Positions 35,324 to 42,810 of a DNA stretch of 64,000 nt are shown piece after piece; within the stretch, counting starts at the first letter, position 1; each line of letters begins with the position of its first letter. Source of the stretch: Elusimicrobiota bacterium. GTDB lineage: Bacteria; Elusimicrobiota; UBA8919. The stretch spans positions 61,509-125,508 of the forward strand of contig JAQUMH010000008.1 in NCBI GenBank assembly GCA_028718185.1, in the 5' to 3' direction. The notes under the pieces are model-generated. The model was not told where the DNA came from. It searched no databases and saw only the letters and a list, made by a program, of their open reading frames with translations. Both the position numbers and the translations under genes were made by a program.

Positions 35324-35680
35324 ATGATTACTAAAATGGTTAATGAAAAATTACATTCAGGACTTAAAATACCAGGAACAACATTTATAGTTAAGGGATG
35401 TGGTAAAAGGAGAGGCAAATGCGCTTTAATCTATCTTATCCCCAATAATAATAATCCCAATAAACCTTATGAAAAGGGTATTACTAAACCAGAATGGCAA
35501 CAAGCATATCAGCAGATAAAAACTAACAAAATTTTTACTCGGCAATGGTTTAATAAAAATATGAAACTTTGCGTAAAAGAGGGTGGCTGTAATTTTAAAT
35601 TTATTGGTCATGTTTTTGTCTTTTTAAAAAAAGCAAATTACAAAAACCATGGAGTTTTCAGTAAAAGAGGTAAATATTAA
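35324..35680 (+). CDS. Hypothetical small basic protein
   Basis: A 118-residue basic protein (many Lys and Asn) with AGGAGAAGG before the ATG, 8 bp after the zinc-ribbon gene. The sequence contains FIVKGCGKRRGKCALIYLIP and a conserved-looking WQQAYQQIKTNKIFTRQWFN. It ends in basic residues. No signal peptide or membrane segment is seen. A nucleic-acid-binding role is only suggested by charge and by the segment that could pack as helix-turn-helix. Confidence 0.5.
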   Translation: MITKMVNEKLHSGLKIPGTTFIVKGCGKRRGKCALIYLIPNNNNPNKPYEKGITKPEWQQAYQQIKTNKIFTRQWFNKNMKLCVKEGGCNFKFIGHVFVFLKKANYKNHGVFSKRGKY

Positions 35681-35702
35681 AACATAAGTTAAAATAATTT
35701 CA

Positions 35703-36034
35703 ATGATTAAAATTATTTTGAAAGATTGTTGTGTCAAAAAGTATTTTTTATTTTTCTGCTTAATATTGTCCGTGACTGTTGTATCTCTTGCAGAATTGCC
35801 TCAGAATAATAGTGCATTTCAATGCCCTATTTGTGGAAGTATGAATACTATGGTGTGAACCAATTGTTTATTATTTAAGCGGACCATAGGAATGGTCTGA
35901 AATACACGGATGTCATAAGTGTGGATACAAAATGGCAACGGGTAAAAGAGCGTAAGAATGAAGAGGAAGAACAACAAAAAAGACAAGAACAAGAAGCAAG
36001 GGAAGAACGTGCTCGCGAGCGGAGAGAGCAGTAA
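35703..36034 (+). pseudogene. Decayed secreted zinc-ribbon protein
   Basis: The coding signal switches among all three frames. Frame one (from ATG 35703) gives a signal peptide and FQCPICGSMNTMV, then stops at 35856. The second frame gives WSEIHGCHKCGYKMATG (from 35893). The third gives a highly charged tail, KERKNEEEEQQKRQEQEA, ending at 36034. Together these would be a secreted protein with two Cys pairs and a charged C-terminus. At least two frameshifts and one stop separate the parts. Confidence 0.7.
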
Positions 36035-36070
36035 CGGGGTCACCTGTTTAGGTAGTTGTCAATAGCAAAC
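36035..36070. repeat. GGGG-TTTAGGTA-TTGTCA repeat, copy 1
   Basis: The stretch from GGGGTCACCTGTTTAGGTAG onward matches 57238-57270 at about 25 of 30 positions. It begins directly after the decayed gene and before the IS element. It may be the edge of an old mobile element. Confidence 0.55.
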
Positions 36071-36084
36071 AAAATAATTTTGTA

Positions 36085-37398
36085 GTGATTCCTCACGCTA
36101 AACAAAAACTAATTTAAATGACACCTATCCGAAATTCGCAAATCCCTTTAATTATCTTAAGAAAACCTAGAAACTTCAGTTTTCAGTCACCCATTGGCAG
36201 CATTTGACAAAGCAAATCTGCATGATATTATCGGGACGGCAATCCCTCGTTAATCAAGTCTATGGAAGCTGCTTTTCAGCACTTCAGACCCTCGCGAACG
36301 CAGGAATTGTCGCATTTCTAATAGAATAATTTTCTGATTTATCAGGATAAAATTCTCGTTTCTCTTTTAATATATGATAAATAATTTTTAGCATATCTCT
36401 TGCTAATGCTACTTTCCCGGTATTAGGACACTTTCTCTTTGCAATTAATTCATATTTTTTTGTCTTTCCTGGTATTGCTCTAATAAAATGATATACAACT
36501 TCTATTAATATCCACTGCAAATTCTTTCTCCTGTTTACATTAAGAGAGCCATGTATTAGTTTATTTGCACTTTGATATACTCTCGGCGCCAATCCGGCAT
36601 AAGAACACAATTGATTGAACGACTTAAACCGATTAATGTCAAATATCTCACTTTTTATTAATGCTGCACTAAAATAATCTAAACCGGGCATAGTAATGAG
36701 ATTTTTAATATCTTCATCTTTAAGAACTTCTTCACGTATGAATTTACCAGTAGCAAACAACCGCTTATTTAGACATTCTATTCTTTCTATATATCCGGAA
36801 ATAGCTTCTTGATAAAAAACCGGTAAATGAGTTACCGATATTTCTTTTAACCGCTTATATGTCGTAAAATCGCCATAGGAATTTTCACCAAGTTTATCTA
36901 ATATCGATTTTACTCTGTATATATTTCGTGATCTATCTTGTACTAAACCCATACGGTATTTTAATATTTCTTTTATACTACGGGTTTCTTTATCCGGTAT
37001 ACTTACAGATGGCAAATATCCTTTCCGCAATACGTCTGCTATTAACCGAGCATCTATTTTATCAGTCTTTTTATTTCTTTTAGCAAATGCTTTTAATTCA
37101 TATGGATTTGCCAAATATACTTTCTCTGCATACTTCTCTGCCATATCTATAAGAAAATACCAGTTATATGTAGATTCTACTGCCATAGTAAATGGTTTAG
37201 GAATTGTTTCAAAATATTCCTTTAATTTTTCAATAGAATTTGATATACTTCTACTATCAATCTTTTGTCCGTTTTCGGACATTACATAAAACCAAGATTG
37301 TTCTTTATGTAGATCAATTCCAACATAATTCATGGGTGATTCCTCCTTTGTTAAAATTTGTTTTCCACAAATATTATAACAATTTTGTGGGGAATCAC
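36085..37398 (-). mobile_element. IS110-family element, IS1111-like, probable limits
   Basis: The limits are set by a subterminal inverted repeat: GTGATTCCTCAC at 36085-36096 and GTGGGGAATCAC at 37387-37398 (11 of 12 paired). The transposase gene lies between. The non-coding stretch after its stop codon (36097-36283) is longer than the one before its start, as in the IS1111 subgroup, where the guide (bridge or seek) RNA comes from the downstream end. True ends may lie a few bases further out. Confidence 0.5.
36284..37333 (-). CDS. IS110 family transposase
   Basis: A 349-residue DEDD recombinase. The N-terminal RuvC-like domain has Asp6 in GIDLHK, Glu53 in AVEST, and Asp91 and Asp94 in KTDKIDARLIAD. 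The spacing matches IS110/IS621. The C-terminal domain holds LCSYAGLAPRVYQSANKLIH with the conserved Ser, then RRKNLQWILIE. AAGGAGGA fixes the start at 37333; an upstream ATG at 37405 lies in terminal non-coding sequence. These enzymes insert DNA under guidance of a small RNA encoded by the element. The gene looks intact. Confidence 0.93.
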   Translation of the reverse strand: MNYVGIDLHKEQSWFYVMSENGQKIDSRSISNSIEKLKEYFETIPKPFTMAVESTYNWYFLIDMAEKYAEKVYLANPYELKAFAKRNKKTDKIDARLIADVLRKGYLPSVSIPDKETRSIKEILKYRMGLVQDRSRNIYRVKSILDKLGENSYGDFTTYKRLKEISVTHLPVFYQEAISGYIERIECLNKRLFATGKFIREEVLKDEDIKNLITMPGLDYFSAALIKSEIFDINRFKSFNQLCSYAGLAPRVYQSANKLIHGSLNVNRRKNLQWILIEVVYHFIRAIPGKTKKYELIAKRKCPNTGKVALARDMLKIIYHILKEKREFYPDKSENYSIRNATIPAFARV

Positions 37399-37798
37399 CT
37401 AACATTATATCAGGTCTTTCATTTTAACATTTTATTATTTTCCTACGTTTAAACAAAGATTTGAAATCAAAAGGATGTCTTCTCTTATCAAATCTGTTCC
37501 TACCAATGAATAGGTTAACCTAATCAGAGTATTATCTTACTAAGACTTGCTGGACGAAAACAAGATTCAATACTTGTAAAAAAATCTATTAGTGCTGGCT
37601 TTTTAATCTTCTGCGGGAAATCTCCATCTATAAAATTCTACTAAAATATATTTTGGCGATAAATCCTTGACAAAAACGTTATTTTACTATAATTATTGTT
37701 GTTCAATAATTGTAATGCAATAATGCCAGATTATGGAAAAAGATTAGTTAACTCTTTTACAACAATAAAATCTGAAGAACCTTTCATAATTTTTTTTG
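37399..37798. other. Non-coding stretch beyond the IS element
   Basis: About 400 bases with no convincing gene. TTGACA (37667) and TATAAT (37688) are present, but only 15 nt apart. A 60-codon frame (37696-37878) runs across the antitoxin promoter and shows no family signal, so I do not accept it as a gene. The rest is AT-rich with no clear repeat. Confidence 0.5.
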
Positions 37799-37827
37799 TT
37801 GACTTTTTTGACCCTTTTTGTTATACT
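37799..37827 (+). promoter_or_regulatory. Promoter of the antitoxin gene
   Basis: TTGACT at 37799, 17 nt, TATACT at 37822. The transcript would start near 37834, 13 nt before the antitoxin ATG at 37847, which it therefore supports. Confidence 0.75.
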
Positions 37828-37846
37828 TTTTTTAGAGATAAAATAC

Positions 37847-38062
37847 ATGCAACATATTTTAGAATTACCGAAAGTTGACTTTATCACTAATGTAAAAGGA
37901 AAACCTAAATCTGTAATTTTGAATTTTGCTGACTGGAAAAGAATTGTTGAAACATTAAAAATTATATCCAGTAAAGAACTGCGGCAATCTATAAACCGCG
38001 CAAAAACTGAATTATGTAAAAGTTCTAAATTATTTAGTATAAAGGAGTTAAGCAATTTATAA
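37847..38062 (+). CDS. Phd/RelB-like antitoxin (orphan)
   Basis: A 71-residue protein with the layout of Phd/YefM- and RelB-type antitoxins. The N-terminal half (VDFITNVKGKPKSVILNFAD) is the DNA-binding strand-helix part and W-KRIVETLKIISS follows. The C-terminal helix ELRQSINRAKTELC ends in a toxin-binding tail (LFSIKELSNL). Its own promoter precedes it. The toxin gene that should follow is only a stub, so the antitoxin is an orphan. Confidence 0.78.
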   Translation: MQHILELPKVDFITNVKGKPKSVILNFADWKRIVETLKIISSKELRQSINRAKTELCKSSKLFSIKELSNL

Positions 38063-38153
38063 TCCGTATTTCCTCCCGGAATTTTCTAGACAACTTAAAA
38101 AACGCCCTTCACGAAAAAGTTTATTAAAAATAGTAAATAATGGTAATGCCTGA
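38055..38153 (+). pseudogene. Truncated RelE/ParE-type toxin stub
   Basis: Overlapping the antitoxin stop, one frame reads IYNPYFLPEFSRQLKK and then KRPSRKSLLKIVNN before a TGA at 38153. PEFSRQLKK is the typical start of RelE/ParE toxins, which have about 85-100 residues. Only about 32 codons remain and no ATG is in frame. The position directly after an antitoxin supports the assignment. Confidence 0.7.
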
Positions 38154-38155
38154 AT

Positions 38156-40324
38156 ATGTGTTTGGTTTTTTTAGTCTCATTTTTCTTTTATATAGTTACA
38201 TTATATCCTACTGTTTCAGTAGGAGATAGCGGTGAACTAATAACAGCTGCTTATACATTAGGTATTCCGCACCCTCCGGGTTATCCTCTTTGGACAATTC
38301 TTGGCAAAATATTCACGATAATAATTCCTTTTGGTAATATAGCATATCGCGTAAACTTAATGTCAGCTTTCTTTGGAGCGTTAAGTTGCAGTATAATATA
38401 TTTGGTTACAAAGCAGATAAGCGGATTAACAGATGAGCAGATAAGTGATTCATATACTTACCCGCTTACCCGCTTGCCCGCCAAAGATTCAGTGGAGGGC
38501 TTACCCGCTTACCTGCTTACATGCCTCCCAGCTCTAATTCTTGCTTTTTCCAACAGTTTCTGGTCACAATCGGTAATTGCCGAAGTCTATACACTTAATG
38601 CTTTTTTTGTAGTTTTACTCATTTACTTAGTTATCTACTTTTTCTACGGAAAAAGTACCCCCCTGCCAGTTTTGCAAAGCAAAACTAGGGGGGAACACCC
38701 AATTATTTACCTCTTTGCATTTATTTACGGGATATCTGTTGCAAACCATTTCATAATGTTTCTTTTTGTTCCTGTGTTTTTTATATATTTAATATGGCAG
38801 AATCCAAAATATTTTAATCTGAAAATAATTATATTATTAATTGCAATTTCTCTTTTTGGATTGTTGTTATATATTTATTTACCGATTCGCTCATTAATAA
38901 ATCCACCTATTGACTGGGGGAATCCTGAAAATCTTAAGAATTTTATCGCACATGTAGGACGGTTTCAATATAAAGGTATGGAATTGGCAGCAAAAGTCAG
39001 TTTGACAACAAAACTTCTTTATGTTAAAAATATTTTTGTTCAAAGTATACAAAATTTTGGGATTGGATTTGTAATTATTTCAATAATAGGACTTTATATC
39101 CTGGTTAAGGAAAATATTAAATTTGCCGTTCTGACAATTCTTATATTTTTGGCAAATACAGTCGGTTTAATAATTGCACTGAATTTCAAATTTACTCCGC
39201 AGGATATAGATGCTTTTATTCCATATTATCTCCCTGCTTGGATTGTTGTTTCTATATGGATTGGTTTTGGTATTTTTAAATTAGTTTTTGTTGAAAAAGG
39301 CACAAAAATTAATCTTGCGACGAAGTCGCTTATTTTAATATTGCTTGTTTTACAGCTTGTTGCTAATTTTAAGAAAAATTATAATAGATATAATTTTATC
39401 GCTTATGATTACCCGGTTGATATATTGAAATCTGTTCCTAAAAGAAGTATATTATATTTGCAGGATGAAGTTGACGAGACAATTTTTACACTTTCTTATG
39501 TAAAAAATGTTCTTAAAAAAAGACAGGATGTTACAGTTATCGATTCGTATAATAATGTTTTTTTGCCCAAGTTCCCCGGACAGAAAACAGCAGAATATTA
39601 TTCCACAGTAAATATTGATAAAATAAAGAAATCGTTAGTATTGTGTGGACTAATTTGGACAGTTAATAAAAAAGCGGAGGGTTCACCTTGGGTTTTTTAT
39701 TCAGGACGGATACCGGAAAAAGTTGAAAATTACAGGGAACAGGAAGTTGTTGCAAGATACCCGTATTTTTACGGTAAGTTTTTGATGGTGTCCGGGAAAC
39801 AAAAAGAAGGGTTTTTAAAATTAAAAGAATCACTTGAAACCGGACCTGACCTTATTTGGCTCAATAATAATGTCGGTAATATTTTCAGGCAGAATGAATA
39901 TTTTGATGATGCGGGTATAACGTTAAATAATACAATTCATCTGGATTCTACATATTCGCCGGCATATTACAATTTAGGGCTTTTGTTTTTACAGAAAAAA
40001 GAGACTGATAAAGCGATTGAATATTTCAAAAAAGCATATCAATATGACAAAACTGACGCTGATTCTCTTTCCCAGATTTCAAAAATTTATCAGAATAACG
40101 GATACAAGTATTTTTTGAGTGAAAAACTTAACGAAGCGATTAACGAATATAAAAAAGCGATGGAATACACACCTTCTGAAGTAGATATTTATTACAATAT
40201 CGGTGTGATTTATAGCCGGTTAAATGATAATAAAAATGTACGTCAGTTTTTTGAAAAATATTTAGAAATAAACCCAGGAGGTAAAAATGCAGAAACAATC
40301 AGAAAATGGCTTGCAACAAACTAA
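38156..40324 (+). CDS. DUF2723 protein (O-mannosyltransferase-like) with TPR
   Basis: A 722-residue membrane protein of the GT-C fold. The first loop carries SVGDSGELITAAYTLGIPHP (about residues 21-40), the DUF2723/TMEM260 signature with the catalytic acidic residue. About ten hydrophobic segments follow. From about residue 555 are TPR units (PAYYNLGLLFLQKKETDKAI). It probably moves sugars from a lipid carrier to a protein or polymer outside the cell. Three segments of the gene are in-frame copies of dispersed repeats (residues about 101-122, 168-179 and 386-394). There is no Shine-Dalgarno site. Confidence 0.82.
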   Translation: MCLVFLVSFFFYIVTLYPTVSVGDSGELITAAYTLGIPHPPGYPLWTILGKIFTIIIPFGNIAYRVNLMSAFFGALSCSIIYLVTKQISGLTDEQISDSYTYPLTRLPAKDSVEGLPAYLLTCLPALILAFSNSFWSQSVIAEVYTLNAFFVVLLIYLVIYFFYGKSTPLPVLQSKTRGEHPIIYLFAFIYGISVANHFIMFLFVPVFFIYLIWQNPKYFNLKIIILLIAISLFGLLLYIYLPIRSLINPPIDWGNPENLKNFIAHVGRFQYKGMELAAKVSLTTKLLYVKNIFVQSIQNFGIGFVIISIIGLYILVKENIKFAVLTILIFLANTVGLIIALNFKFTPQDIDAFIPYYLPAWIVVSIWIGFGIFKLVFVEKGTKINLATKSLILILLVLQLVANFKKNYNRYNFIAYDYPVDILKSVPKRSILYLQDEVDETIFTLSYVKNVLKKRQDVTVIDSYNNVFLPKFPGQKTAEYYSTVNIDKIKKSLVLCGLIWTVNKKAEGSPWVFYSGRIPEKVENYREQEVVARYPYFYGKFLMVSGKQKEGFLKLKESLETGPDLIWLNNNVGNIFRQNEYFDDAGITLNNTIHLDSTYSPAYYNLGLLFLQKKETDKAIEYFKKAYQYDKTDADSLSQISKIYQNNGYKYFLSEKLNEAINEYKKAMEYTPSEVDIYYNIGVIYSRLNDNKNVRQFFEKYLEINPGGKNAETIRKWLATN
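38456..38522. repeat. In-frame repeat inside the DUF2723 gene
   Basis: CTTACCCG units repeat (CTTACCCGCTTACCCG), followed by CTTGCCCGCCAAAG and TTCAGTG (38472-38494). The same core lies reversed in an intergenic region at 59800-59821. The insertion keeps the reading frame and encodes YPLTRLPAKDSVEGLPAYLL. Confidence 0.75.
38658..38693. repeat. In-frame CCCCCC/AGTTTTG palindrome
   Basis: CCCCCCTGCCAGTTTTGC, AAA, then GCAAAACTAGGGGGG can form a long hairpin. It is in frame and encodes STPLPVLQSKTRGE in a loop between hydrophobic segments. Relatives are at 60889-60927 (terminator) and 61336-61377 (in frame in another gene). Confidence 0.75.
39310..39336. repeat. In-frame AAGCGACTTCGTCGC repeat (reversed)
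   Basis: TAATCTTGCGACGAAGTCGC, then TTATT, is the reverse complement of the stop-codon repeats at 12882 and 63833. Here it is read through as INLATKSLI at the edge of a hydrophobic segment. Confidence 0.75.
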
Positions 40325-40346
40325 TATAAACGTAGAAAATAAGTTA

Positions 40347-40473
40347 ATGCCGACCAAGGTCGGCAACTACATAAACATTGTAGTGGCAGAGCTTGCTCTG
40401 CCTGCATCTTTCAAATTCATAGACATCAAGTTAACAAAGGCTGTCATTGCGAGCCCGAAGGGCGCGGCAATCT
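40347..40473. repeat. Three unrelated repeats stacked together
   Basis: In order: GCCGACCAAGGTCGGC (40349-40364), GCAGAGCTTGCTCTGC (40386-40401) with TTGTAGTG before it, and GTCATTGCGAGCCCGAAG (40443-40460) with the GGCAATCTC end. Each belongs to a different family in this window. They have no stop in one frame and thus extend the next gene toward its 5' side. Confidence 0.85.
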
Positions 40474-41543
40474 CAAGATTAATTAAATGGGTATATTTTA
40501 TTTTAATTACTTCTTGTTTATCCTTTAATTACCTTTATTCTCAAAATACTCAAACGACAATTTCTTATCCTATTTATGTTTGCACGGCAAACAACCCTAA
40601 CGATTACCGGCTTTTTGCCAATGGGTCGGGCTGGGACGGGTTTTGGTATGTAGGTTATAATCGTTTCTGGGTTGAAGATATTTTTGTTCCGGAAAGTTTT
40701 TCAAGTTATAAAAGAGTGTTTATCGGGACCAAACTCGGCAGGATGAAATCAACACAAGTCTATAAAAACGGGAAAGCTACTCTTGACAAAGAAGCCATTC
40801 CCGGCGATTTTTATATGGCGATATCCTCAACCCCGTCATGGAAAAAATCAAGTTGGAAATTTCTTACCACTACAGCAGACATACCTTTTGAGGGCGATGG
40901 CGAACTGGCAGTTGAACAAGTCGGAGAATCGCAGTGGTTTTGGACAGAAATTCCTATTAAAGAAATAAGTTTTGGTAGTGATAATTATATTGTACTCTGG
41001 TCTACCTCTGTTTATTTAACGGATTCATCAAACAGCCCTATTCTTGCAGCTGCCTGGGGAGGAAAAGAACCGGATAGTTTTTTAAGTGATGGAATAAAAG
41101 GAGAACCGCCGCAGTTTTATAGCACAGCAACATTAAAATCAGCTCTTACCGTATTTAAACCAGCGATTGCCATAAAATTTGTTCCGGATTTGGCGCAAAA
41201 TATAACTGTGGGACTTATGAATATTGTAGCAGATGAAAAAATATCCGAAAAAAAGGTAGTTTATGCATCTGTCCTTGGTAATGAAATAGAAAAAGTCTGG
41301 CTTGAAACATCAGCTAGTAACAAAAAATGGAAGAAACACGGTTTAACTATTTATACGGCACCGTATATGTTGTCAATAAACCCTAAAAAACTGCTGGATG
41401 AAAATGTTCAGCCAACTGATAAAAAGAAGCCAGAATCATCTACCGGATTTTATATTCGAGTTTGTGCTACCGATGTCTGGGAAAACATCGGAATAAGCCC
41501 ATCTCTGAGGATTTTTGTCATTGACAAGACGGACAAGAAGTGA
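40347..41543 (+). CDS. Secreted protein with C-terminal Ig-like domain
   Basis: A secreted protein of about 398 residues. A signal peptide (FILITSCLSFNYLYSQ) is followed by a strand-rich part with FANGSGWDGFWYVGYNRFWV and by a C-terminal domain of the FlgD/Ig type (YIRVCATDVWENIGISP). No ATG, GTG or TTG close to the signal peptide is in frame, so the nearest start lies within the stacked repeats, at 40347 or upstream. The native start may have been lost or replaced. The function is unknown; surface or polysaccharide binding is a guess. Confidence 0.62.
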   Translation: MPTKVGNYINIVVAELALPASFKFIDIKLTKAVIASPKGAAISRLIKWVYFILITSCLSFNYLYSQNTQTTISYPIYVCTANNPNDYRLFANGSGWDGFWYVGYNRFWVEDIFVPESFSSYKRVFIGTKLGRMKSTQVYKNGKATLDKEAIPGDFYMAISSTPSWKKSSWKFLTTTADIPFEGDGELAVEQVGESQWFWTEIPIKEISFGSDNYIVLWSTSVYLTDSSNSPILAAAWGGKEPDSFLSDGIKGEPPQFYSTATLKSALTVFKPAIAIKFVPDLAQNITVGLMNIVADEKISEKKVVYASVLGNEIEKVWLETSASNKKWKKHGLTIYTAPYMLSINPKKLLDENVQPTDKKKPESSTGFYIRVCATDVWENIGISPSLRIFVIDKTDKK

Positions 41544-41569
41544 TAAAATAATACCGAGGCAATGAAAAA

Positions 41570-41941
41570 ATGACCCTAATTGGAATTTTATTTTTTGTAT
41601 TAGTGGGACTTCAAATAATCACCATAATACCGCTACCGTCAAAAATCCCAAAAACCAAATGGCAATTATTTGTTCCGGTAGTATCACTTCTACTTTATAT
41701 CCGATATGAACATATTATGCTATCAACAGGTAACAACATAAGAGTTGACCTTGGAATTTTACATCCTTTAATAATCACTGCGTTTATAACAAGTATTATA
41801 AGAAGCATATTAATGTGGAAAAATAGAAAAATTAATGTAATATATTTGATTGTGGTAATAAGTAGTTTCCTATATTGGTTGTATTATATTTACTTTGTTT
41901 GTCTATTTTATCACAATTTATTTCCACCGATTAATTGGTAA
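41570..41941 (+). CDS. Hypothetical small polytopic membrane protein
   Basis: A 123-residue protein with four hydrophobic segments (about 3-20, 31-46, 60-80 and 90-115). GAGG lies upstream of the ATG. There is no recognisable motif; the sequence starts TLIGILFFVLVGLQIITI. It lies 26 bp after the secreted protein gene and 34 bp before a response regulator gene, so it may be co-expressed with either. Confidence 0.5.
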   Translation: MTLIGILFFVLVGLQIITIIPLPSKIPKTKWQLFVPVVSLLLYIRYEHIMLSTGNNIRVDLGILHPLIITAFITSIIRSILMWKNRKINVIYLIVVISSFLYWLYYIYFVCLFYHNLFPPINW

Positions 41942-41975
41942 CAAATTACTGCACCTGACTTATATATAAAATAAA

Positions 41976-42371
41976 ATGATAACCAGAAAAATATTTAAAG
42001 TATTTATTATTGATGATGATGTTAGTGTTATGGAGTTATTCAAACATATTCTTGAGGTGGACGATATTCACACTTCTGTTGCTTATAACGATGAAGAGGT
42101 AATGAAAAAAATTCCGGAAATAAAACCGGATTTAATGATTATTGATTTAATGATGCCCAAAAAAGGCGGGTTTCATCTTTTAAAGGAACTTCAACAAGAT
42201 GAAATTGCAAAATCTATACCTGTAATAGTCGTTTCCGGCAAATTCGTTGATGGTACAACATCTGATTTTTTGCAGCAACAGCCGAATGTCCGAGGTTTTT
42301 ATACCAAACCTATAGATCCTGTTGGTTTTATGTTGGGTGTAAGAAAGGTTTTAGGAGGGGAAAGTGTTTAA
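41976..42371 (+). CDS. Single-domain response regulator
   Basis: A 131-residue receiver domain with no output domain. The acidic pocket is IIDDD (residues 11-15), the phosphorylated Asp57 is in MIIDLMMP, the conserved Ser is in VVSGKF, and Lys111 is in YTKPID. Such stand-alone receivers carry phosphate in relays or act through protein contact. No histidine kinase gene is in the window. It overlaps the next gene by 8 nt, so the two are coupled. Confidence 0.88.
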   Translation: MITRKIFKVFIIDDDVSVMELFKHILEVDDIHTSVAYNDEEVMKKIPEIKPDLMIIDLMMPKKGGFHLLKELQQDEIAKSIPVIVVSGKFVDGTTSDFLQQQPNVRGFYTKPIDPVGFMLGVRKVLGGESV

Positions 42372-42669
42372 AAAGAAATGGGTGCATACTGCAATTGTCG
42401 TAATTTTAACAGTTATTGTGATGTACATTATGATTTATGTTGATGTGTGGTTCCGTGCAAAAGATTCATATATGAAAGCGGAAAAAGCAGCTAAAGAAAA
42501 CGACTGGAAGATGGCATATACATGGTACCAGACCGCTGTAGAACAATTTTCACCGCCGAATTCCAAATGGGTTATAATGTCAAAAGAAAAAATGCCGGTA
42601 GCACTGGAAAAATGGAAAGAAGATTTACGGAAAAGGAAAATTCCGTTTGAAGATTACATGTTGGAGTAA
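42364..42669 (+). CDS. Small anchored protein coupled to response regulator
   Basis: A 101-residue protein that starts at GTG, with GGAGGGG upstream, inside the end of the response regulator gene. A transmembrane helix (residues 7-27) is followed by a helical part with a TPR-like pattern (AEKAAKENDWKMAYTWYQTA). The rest is unrecognised. Coupled translation suggests that it partners the response regulator. Confidence 0.58.
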   Translation: MFKKKWVHTAIVVILTVIVMYIMIYVDVWFRAKDSYMKAEKAAKENDWKMAYTWYQTAVEQFSPPNSKWVIMSKEKMPVALEKWKEDLRKRKIPFEDYMLE

Positions 42670-42678
42670 TCTCTTAAG

Positions 42679-42740
42679 TTGTAGTAGCTTGCCCTTGGCA
42701 AGCATATATAAAGCACGCCGAGGGCCTACGACAACTACAA
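42679..42740. repeat. Compound TGTAG palindrome
   Basis: TTGTAGTA followed by GCTTGCCCTTGGCAAGC (42687-42703), then a second hairpin-like unit GCACGCCGAGGGCCTACG and ACAACTACAA. The outer ends TTGTAGT and ACTACAA are inverted, so the whole element is symmetric. Confidence 0.8.
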
Positions 42741-42810
42741 TTACCTTTTCAAGCTTGGTTTTGTTACTAAAAAGTTACTGAATAATTGAGCTAGTATAAA
42801 TTTTAAATTT

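Noticed and set aside
37667..37693. TTGACA and TATAAT as a promoter
   Set aside because: The spacing is only 15 nt and no acceptable gene starts downstream before the antitoxin promoter.
37696..37878. A 60-codon plus-strand frame before the antitoxin
   Set aside because: It runs through the antitoxin promoter and into its coding region in another frame, and it has no recognisable feature.
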